This document shows positions 6,197 through 10,630 of a stretch of DNA of 10,630 bases, piece by piece. The stretch's first letter is position 1. The number at the start of each line of letters is the position of its first letter. The stretch covers positions 1-10,630 of the forward strand of contig PASL01000030.1 in NCBI GenBank assembly GCA_002712125.1. Reading direction: 5' to 3'. The translations under genes were made by a program, and so were the position numbers. The notes under the pieces are model-generated. The model made no database searches, was not told where the DNA came from, and saw nothing but the letters and a program-made list of their open reading frames with translations. The stretch is from Chloroflexota bacterium. GTDB lineage: Bacteria; Chloroflexota; Dehalococcoidia; Lucifugimonadales; Lucifugimonadaceae.

Positions 6197-7069
6197 TAAA
6201 AACTGGTTTTGCTCCACAAAAAATAGAATTCGCAATATATTTATTCTTAACTAAAGCTAGAGCTAAAGATGTATTAATTTCAGAATCTTCGCATAAAATA
6301 GATAGTAGTTGACCTACATTTTTGCTCTTATGAGTACTTAATTTTTTTTGCTCAAAAGGAAAATCAGATATTAGCCTTACTAATTTTCTTGTAACTTTAT
6401 TATATGTATCCATTCTAGCTATAACTTCTTGTCCAATATAACAACCTTTAGAAAAACTAATTAAGTCTATTAGGGATAGTTCTAGTGGATTGATACCTAT
6501 AACCTCATCTAAAGTGGTAATTAGGTATTTAAATCTAAATTTCTTAAAATTCAAATCAGAAACTTGAGGTATATTATCTTCAATTATTTTTTCTAATTTA
6601 CTTAAATCTTTGCTTTGAATTATTATGTCAATCCATTCAATAGGTTTGGACTTATCAATAAAAATAAAAAAACTAAAATCATCAAAAAAAACTTTTTCAG
6701 ATAAAAGTATATTATATTTTAATATTTTGGATAAAAGTTTACATGATCCATTTCCTACGATAGAAATTCTTTTATATGAATAACTTATATCATCTATATT
6801 AATATTTTCTAAGATTATATATTTTGTAACTTGTTTATAAAGATCACTAATTTTTGAAGAGTCAGATATTAACAATCGATCATTATTATTGACATTTAAT
6901 ACTATAAAGTTATCAATTATTCTTCCATTATCATCAAGTAATAAAGTTCTGATGTTTGCTTTTTCTGTAATTTCATTTGTAGTAATTCTGTTCAAAAAAT
7001 CTAAAGAATCAGAACCTGAAATTCTTAGAGATTGAGTGTCGGCCCACTTATAAAAAAAAAATTATTCAT
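6186..7069 (-). CDS. ygfZ: YgfZ/IBA57-like folate-binding Fe-S protein, reading frame interrupted near its start
   Basis: YgfZ (bacteria) and IBA57 (mitochondria) are GcvT-related tetrahydrofolate-binding proteins needed for maturation or repair of certain Fe-S enzymes. The signature K-G-C-Y-x-G-Q-E is present (KGCYIGQEVIARMDTYNKVTRKLV segment, about bases 6380-6450). The intact frame can only start at TTG 6995, but conserved sequence continues upstream in the same frame: SGSDSLDF, directly before LNRITTNE, is the standard YgfZ N-terminus. That frame runs into a stop at 7062-7064, just beyond a run of ten T. An ATG at 7069-7067, three bases after the iscA stop, is in the other frame. With eleven T it would give MNNFFFYKWADTQSLRIS and a 294-residue protein. 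As read, the ATG yields only 14 codons. Confidence 0.85.
7052..7061 (-). other. T10 homopolymer at the frame break of the YgfZ-like gene
   Basis: On the coding (minus) strand there are ten consecutive T, starting eight bases into the expected reading frame (ATG AAT AA, then the run). Ten T puts the ATG out of frame with the conserved N-terminus; eleven T restores it exactly. The run is either a sequencing/assembly length error or a site where polymerase slippage decides whether full-length protein is made. Confidence 0.75.
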
Positions 7070-7072
7070 AAC

Positions 7073-7423
7073 TTATACTGAAAATGAATCACCACAACCA
7101 CAAGATTTTTTTGCATTTGGGTTGTAAAATTCAAAACCTTTGCCATTTAGACCATCAGAAAAATCCAAAACAGTTCCTGCTAAAAAAACAAATGCTTTTT
7201 TGGGAACATACACTTCAATACCAGAAGACTTAATTACCTTATCATCTTCATCGGGTTCTTCAACTATATCTAGTACATAGGTTAGTCCTGAACAGCCTCC
7301 ACCTTTAACAGAAACTTTAAGTCCAAATTTAGACATGGATTTCTGATCGGCAAACTGCTTTACTTTAGATGCCGCTTTTTCAGTTATTTCGATTGTGTTT
7401 ATTGGAACTTGGTTTTTTAACAT
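7073..7423 (-). CDS. iscA: A-type iron-sulphur cluster carrier (IscA/ErpA/HesB family)
   Basis: This 116-residue protein has the A-type carrier fold and all three cluster ligands: C44 in GGGCSGLTY, and C108 and C110 in SCGCGDSFSV. It should accept Fe-S clusters, often [4Fe-4S], and pass them to client enzymes in the cytoplasm. N-terminal IEITEKAASKVKQF and central GTVLDFSDGLNGKGFEFYNPNA are typical. IscA, ErpA and SufA cannot be separated by eye. The gene begins at an ATG without an obvious ribosome binding site, diverges from hisH, and is followed three bases after its stop by the ATG of the YgfZ-like gene, its known functional partner. Confidence 0.93.
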   Translation of the reverse strand: MLKNQVPINTIEITEKAASKVKQFADQKSMSKFGLKVSVKGGGCSGLTYVLDIVEEPDEDDKVIKSSGIEVYVPKKAFVFLAGTVLDFSDGLNGKGFEFYNPNAKKSCGCGDSFSV

Positions 7424-7440
7424 ATAATCATTCTAATTCG

Positions 7441-7468
7441 CTTATACATCAATATATATATTTATCAA
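7441..7468 (-). promoter_or_regulatory. Candidate promoter for iscA-ygfZ
   Basis: On the minus strand TTGATA (7468-7463), a 16-base spacer and TATAAG (7446-7441) form a plausible promoter, which would leave a short leader before the iscA ATG at 7423. It abuts the palindrome and partly overlaps the CAATTGTA inverted repeat, so one regulator could affect both directions. The match is modest. Confidence 0.35.
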
Positions 7469-7497
7469 TTGTATATTACAATTGTAATATATAAAAT
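7469..7497 (+). promoter_or_regulatory. Candidate sigma-70-type promoter for hisH operon
   Basis: TTGTAT (7469-7474), a 17-base spacer and TAAAAT (7492-7497) give a plausible -35/-10 pair, with the TTG start of hisH 26 bases downstream of the -10 box. The 20-bp palindrome fills the spacer. In AT-rich DNA such matches are common, so the support is mainly position and spacing. Confidence 0.4.
7472..7491. promoter_or_regulatory. Perfect 20-bp palindrome, candidate operator between iscA and hisH
   Basis: The half-site TATATTACAA is followed without spacer by its exact reverse complement TTGTAATATA. An overlapping inverted repeat, CAATTGTA-TAT-TACAATTG, spans 7466-7484, so the core CAATTG occurs twice, 13 bases apart. 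The palindrome lies in the only sizeable divergent intergenic region and overlaps the promoter elements proposed for hisH. It looks like a dimeric regulator site; the regulator is unknown. Confidence 0.5.
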
Positions 7498-7522
7498 AGA
7501 AAAAACAGTAGATTCTAAAAAT

Positions 7523-8155
7523 TTGAAAATTATAATAATTGATACAGGCGCCGCAAATGTGCATAGTGTTCACAAAGCCGTAATAAAAGTTGGTATTACT
7601 CCTTATATAACTAAAAATAAGTCTGATATTAGAAATTCTGATGCTGTTATTTTGCCAGGAGTCGGTTCAAGTAATGCTGTAATGAAGTCACTAATAAATC
7701 TTGATTTAAAAGAAGAAATTAAGCTTTATGCTAACTCCAGGAAACCGCTTTTATGTATTTGTGTAGGAATGCAAGTTTTATTTGATAAATCAGATGAAGG
7801 TAATACAAAATGCTTAGGAATAATAAAAGGAAATGTAAAAAAATTTCCAGAAAATATGATAGATAAAAATAATAGAAAAATGAAAATCCCTCATATGGGA
7901 TGGAACAAATTGAATATAATCAATCAAAATCATAAAATTTTAGATAATATACCTAATAACTCTTACTTCTATTTTGTCCATTCATTTTACTGCATTCCAG
8001 AAGAAAAAAATAAAATAATAGCAAACACTGATTATGGTATAGAAGTTTGTTCTATAGTCAGTGATGATAATATTATAGGGACTCAATTTCATCCTGAAAA
8101 AAGTGGTGATATTGGAATTAGCATTTATAAAAATTTTATAGATATGGTTAAATAA
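7523..8155 (+). CDS. hisH: HisH, glutaminase subunit of imidazole glycerol phosphate synthase
   Basis: HisH hydrolyses glutamine and channels ammonia to HisF, which forms imidazole glycerol phosphate and AICAR in histidine synthesis. Starting at TTG 7523 gives 210 residues beginning MKIIIIDTGAANVHSV, the normal HisH N-terminus; the frame is open further upstream to 7469, but that would add a non-conserved leader. The class I amidotransferase triad is present: C80 in CICVGMQ, and H190 and E192 in GTQFHPEKSG. VILPGVGS and PHMGWN are also typical. The stop is one base before the hisA start. The gene opens the operon and faces iscA across about 99 bases that hold a palindrome. Confidence 0.95.
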   Translation: MKIIIIDTGAANVHSVHKAVIKVGITPYITKNKSDIRNSDAVILPGVGSSNAVMKSLINLDLKEEIKLYANSRKPLLCICVGMQVLFDKSDEGNTKCLGIIKGNVKKFPENMIDKNNRKMKIPHMGWNKLNIINQNHKILDNIPNNSYFYFVHSFYCIPEEKNKIIANTDYGIEVCSIVSDDNIIGTQFHPEKSGDIGISIYKNFIDMVK

Positions 8156-8156
8156 A

Positions 8157-8873
8157 TTGGATATTATACCTGCAATAGATATCAAAGATGGAAAATGTGT
8201 CAGATTATTCCAAGGAAACTACTCAAAAGAGAAAGTTTTTGGAGATGATTTAATTGAAATTGCAAGTAAATGGATTGATATGGGAGCAAAAAGACTCCAT
8301 ATAGTTGATTTAGATGGCGCTAAGGATGGCTCACAAAAAAATATATCTATATTAAAAAAGTTAATCAAATTTTCAAATATCCCTATACAGATTGGTGGAG
8401 GTGTAAGAAAATTTTCTGACGCAAAATATCTTTTTGAATTAGGAGTTGATAAAATTATCTTTGGTACATCAGCTGTAAAAAATCCAGATGAAATCAAATC
8501 AACTATAGAAAAATATAGTAGTAAATTTGTGATCGTAGGAATTGACGCAAAAAATGGAATGGTTCAAACCAATGGATGGCTTATTGAATCTCAAATTAGT
8601 TCAAATATATTACTTAAGAAGATGATCGGTATTGGCGTTGAACAATTTATTTATACTGATATTACAAGAGATGGAACTTTGTCCGAACCAAATTATGAAC
8701 AAATTATCGAAATATTAGAAAATTTCAAGGTAAAACTTACAGTAGCTGGAGGAGTAGCAACTATTGAACATCTTATGAAATTAAAAAGTATTGGAGCATA
8801 CTCTGCAATTTCAGGAATGGCATTATATGAAGGAAAAATAAACTTAAGAGAAGCAATAAAAAAACTATTATAG
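8157..8873 (+). CDS. hisA: HisA, ProFAR isomerase
   Basis: HisA isomerises the aminoaldose ProFAR to the aminoketose PRFAR, the substrate of HisH-HisF. The 238-residue (beta-alpha)8 barrel starts MDIIPAIDIKDGKCVRLFQG. The catalytic aspartates are D8 and D130 (VIVGIDAKNG). Phosphate-binding loops appear as QIGGGVR (78-84) and, in the second half, VAGGVA. YTDITRDGTL is the usual HisA segment and separates it from HisF. The start codon is TTG, immediately after hisH, without a clear ribosome binding site, which suggests translational coupling. Length and motifs are normal. Confidence 0.96.
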   Translation: MDIIPAIDIKDGKCVRLFQGNYSKEKVFGDDLIEIASKWIDMGAKRLHIVDLDGAKDGSQKNISILKKLIKFSNIPIQIGGGVRKFSDAKYLFELGVDKIIFGTSAVKNPDEIKSTIEKYSSKFVIVGIDAKNGMVQTNGWLIESQISSNILLKKMIGIGVEQFIYTDITRDGTLSEPNYEQIIEILENFKVKLTVAGGVATIEHLMKLKSIGAYSAISGMALYEGKINLREAIKKLL

Positions 8874-8886
8874 GAGAAAAAAGATT

Positions 8887-9462
8887 ATGAAGACTTCAAT
8901 AAAAAAAATAGACAATATGTTAAATCCCACCTTAGAAGAAACATTTGACCCTCAATCAATGATTGCTTTAATACCAATTCATTGTGAACAAAAGGTTGCA
9001 GATATAGGATCAGGACCAGGATGGCTATCAATTCCACTTGCAAAATATCTATATCTGGGAAAATGCATTGCGGTAGATATCCAAAATGAAATGTTAAAAA
9101 AAGTTAAATCTCAAGCAAAAAAATATAAACTAGGAAATGTTGAAACAATATTATCTGAAGAAAATAAAATACCAATAGACGGGGATTCTGTAGAAGGTGT
9201 AGTTTTTTCTGACATACTAAATGAAGCTAAAGACATCGAAAAGATATTAGAAGAAGGTATCAGAATATTAAAAAAATCAGGATGGCTATGCGTTGTAGAA
9301 TGGTTACCAAGTAAAGATTCTAAACCAAAATATGGACCAAGCCAATCTGCTAGATTAAAACAAGAAGACCTCAGAAAAAAATTAGAGGATAATGGCCTCT
9401 CAACTATAACATCGAGACATCTAACTCAACATAAATATATAATCGTTGCAAGAAAAAAATGA
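8887..9462 (+). CDS. Class I SAM-dependent methyltransferase of unknown substrate
   Basis: This 191-residue protein has a Rossmann-type methyltransferase fold. Motif I is VADIGSGPGWLSIPLA (37-52), the acidic end of the next strand is IAVDIQNEML (61-70), and motif IV-like VVFSDILNE (105-113) follows. The C-terminal part (VVEWLPSKDSKPKYGPS, then DLRKKLEDNGL) recalls UbiE-like Methyltransf_11 proteins. The ATG has a good ribosome binding site, AGGAG (8872-8876), which overlaps the hisA stop. It lies between hisA and hisF, 13 bases after the former and 11 before the latter, so it is co-transcribed with histidine genes though no methylation step belongs to that pathway. The substrate cannot be told from sequence. 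Confidence 0.85.
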   Translation: MKTSIKKIDNMLNPTLEETFDPQSMIALIPIHCEQKVADIGSGPGWLSIPLAKYLYLGKCIAVDIQNEMLKKVKSQAKKYKLGNVETILSEENKIPIDGDSVEGVVFSDILNEAKDIEKILEEGIRILKKSGWLCVVEWLPSKDSKPKYGPSQSARLKQEDLRKKLEDNGLSTITSRHLTQHKYIIVARKK

Positions 9463-9473
9463 TGGAGTAAATT

Positions 9474-10229
9474 TTGCTTACACATAGAATCATACCGTGC
9501 TTAGATGTTGATAAAGGAAGAGTAGTTAAGGGTGTAAACTTTTTAAACATATCAGACGTAGGAGATCCAACAGATCTAGCAATTTACTATAATAATTCTG
9601 GAGCAGATGAACTAGTTTTCTTAGATATAACAGCATCATCTGACAACAGAAACATAATGGTAGATGTAGTAAAAAAAGTTTCATCAGAAGTTTTTATACC
9701 TTTAACTGTTGGAGGAGGAATAAGAACAAAAAAAGATATGCAAAATATGCTAGAAGCTGGTGCAGACAAAGTTTCAATTAATAGTGCCGCTGTAAATAAC
9801 CCAAAACTTATTAATGAGTGCGCAAAAGAATTTGGTTCACAATGTGTTGTTGTAGCAATGGACGTAAAAAAATATAACAAACAGTGGAATATTTTTACCC
9901 ATGGTGGTAGAAATAATACTAATATGAACGCACTTGAATGGGTTAAAGAAGCTGCAGAACTAGGTGCTGGAGAACTATTAGTTACGAGTATGGATACAGA
10001 TGGGAAAAAAACTGGTTATGATAACGATTTGTTGTCTTCAATAAATAAATTAGTAAATATACCTATTATTGCAAGTGGTGGGGCTGGTGAAAAAAAACAT
10101 TTCTATGACGCAATAATCGATGGAAAAGCAGATGCTGTATTAGCTGCATCTCTATTTCATTACAAAGAAGTGACTATAAATGATCTAAAAAAATATCTTA
10201 TTGAGAAAGATATTCCTGTTAGATTTTAA
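9474..10229 (+). CDS. hisF: HisF, cyclase subunit of imidazole glycerol phosphate synthase
   Basis: HisF uses ammonia from HisH to convert PRFAR into imidazole glycerol phosphate and AICAR. The 251-residue barrel begins MLTHRIIPCLDVDKGRVVKGVNF. The catalytic aspartates are D11 and D130 (VVVAMDVKK), the positions known for HisF. LTVGGGIR, DKVSINSAAV, HGGR, SMDTDGKKTGYD and IIASGGAG are all family hallmarks. The start is TTG with a GGAG-containing site (about 9464-9467) six bases upstream. It completes HisF-HisA-HisH in one operon, interrupted only by the methyltransferase gene. Confidence 0.97.
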   Translation: MLTHRIIPCLDVDKGRVVKGVNFLNISDVGDPTDLAIYYNNSGADELVFLDITASSDNRNIMVDVVKKVSSEVFIPLTVGGGIRTKKDMQNMLEAGADKVSINSAAVNNPKLINECAKEFGSQCVVVAMDVKKYNKQWNIFTHGGRNNTNMNALEWVKEAAELGAGELLVTSMDTDGKKTGYDNDLLSSINKLVNIPIIASGGAGEKKHFYDAIIDGKADAVLAASLFHYKEVTINDLKKYLIEKDIPVRF

Positions 10230-10240
10230 TTTACAATAAA

Positions 10241-10630
10241 ATGCCTATAACACTACATACAGAAATACCTAATAAGCCAAAAGCTATAGGATTTGATTGT
10301 TATAAAACATTATTTTTAAACTCTGAAGATGGCTGGATAAATTTATTTGAGGAAATTATTTATAAACAAAAAATCCCATTAAGCCCTAAAAACTTTTGGA
10401 AAAAATGGAAAAAATATGAAGTTGATTTTCGTAAAAATAGAACAGATTTAGGTAGACCATATAATTCACCAAAATTTAAGACTTACCAAGAAGCTTGGAC
10501 AATATGCTTTAAGAAAGTATTTGATGATATAAATTTCAATGGTGACTTTGTTAATGCAGGCGAGATGTCAAGTAATCATATGAGCCAAAAACCAATATTT
10601 GAAGAGACTATTGAAGTATTAGAAAATTTA
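10241..10630 (+). CDS. HAD-superfamily hydrolase (3' end outside window)
   Basis: An ATG at 10241, 11 bases after hisF, opens a frame of 130 codons that runs off the window without a stop. The N-terminus KAIGFDCYKTLF is HAD motif I (D-x-Y/F-x-T), with D19 as the expected nucleophile. A mostly helical stretch with several tryptophans follows (about 30-115), as in the cap of haloacid-dehalogenase-like (HAD-IA) enzymes, and PIFEETIEVLENL would lead into motif II, which is not seen. It is probably a phosphatase or dehalogenase-type hydrolase. Its position after hisF makes histidinol-phosphate phosphatase a possibility, but that is inference only. Confidence 0.75.
   Translation, partial: MPITLHTEIPNKPKAIGFDCYKTLFLNSEDGWINLFEEIIYKQKIPLSPKNFWKKWKKYEVDFRKNRTDLGRPYNSPKFKTYQEAWTICFKKVFDDINFNGDFVNAGEMSSNHMSQKPIFEETIEVLENL

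Noticed and set aside
6197..6208. AAAACTGGTTTT as a terminator hairpin between the convergent genes
   Set aside because: The arms are too short and the loop too small for a stable stem, and no U-tract follows.
7469..7522. TTG at 7469 as the hisH start
   Set aside because: It adds 18 residues with no HisH similarity and begins inside the palindrome and promoter region; TTG 7523 gives the standard N-terminus.
9587..9880. 97-codon open frame on the minus strand within hisF
   Set aside because: It is an antisense shadow of a well conserved gene, with no domain of its own.
8157..10229. HisA and HisF as a recent duplication
   Set aside because: Their similarity is the ancient, well-known barrel relationship; each carries its own family-specific motifs.
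1..10630. tRNA, rRNA, CRISPR array, transposase, phage or defence genes
   Set aside because: I looked on both strands and found no repeat array, RNA gene signature or mobile-element domain; nearly every base is in a metabolic gene.

Overview
The window is AT-rich (I estimate roughly 30% G+C by eye), densely coding bacterial DNA. It holds fourteen protein genes with almost no intergenic space, and many neighbours overlap by 1 to 11 bases. Four genes are best started at TTG (fabG, hisH, hisA, hisF), and good Shine-Dalgarno sites are few. I see no rRNA, tRNA, CRISPR array, insertion sequence or phage gene. The content is core metabolism of a free-living, probably streamlined bacterium that makes c-type cytochromes by System I (Ccm). 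The CcmF C-terminus, the short CcmI-like protein, the split MaoC-type dehydratase and the FabL-type reductase would fit a marine Chloroflexota lineage of the SAR202/Dehalococcoidia kind. That placement is an inference and needs a phylogeny.

Region 1 (1-2769, + strand) is the end of a cytochrome c maturation operon. It contains the C-terminal part of CcmF (cut by the window edge), a short CcmI-like membrane/coiled-coil protein, an unrecognised cysteine-free exported protein with a C-terminal membrane anchor, and a membrane-anchored TlpA/ResA-type thioredoxin with a WCAPC active site. All four are translationally coupled.

Region 2 (2839-6196, + strand) is a type II fatty acid synthesis and phospholipid cassette. 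It contains a two-subunit MaoC/HadAB-like 3-hydroxyacyl dehydratase, PlsX, FabG and a FabL-like enoyl reductase. Together these cover the ketoreduction, dehydration and enoyl reduction steps of chain elongation, plus hand-off of the acyl chain to glycerolipid synthesis. No condensing enzyme or acyl carrier protein is present here.

Region 3 (6186-7423, - strand) is a two-gene iron-sulphur unit: an A-type carrier (IscA/ErpA family) followed by a YgfZ/IBA57-like folate-binding protein. The YgfZ-like reading frame is broken near its 5' end inside a run of ten T. One extra T would join an ATG three bases after the iscA stop to the conserved N-terminal motif. This is either a sequencing or assembly indel or a genuine slippage site, and it is the most notable anomaly in the window.

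Region 4 (7523-10630, + strand) is a histidine biosynthesis operon. The order is hisH, hisA, a SAM-dependent methyltransferase of unknown substrate, hisF, and the start of a HAD-family hydrolase that runs off the window. HisH and HisF form imidazole glycerol phosphate synthase and HisA supplies its substrate. Between the divergent iscA and hisH genes lies a perfect 20-bp palindrome within plausible promoter elements, a candidate operator.
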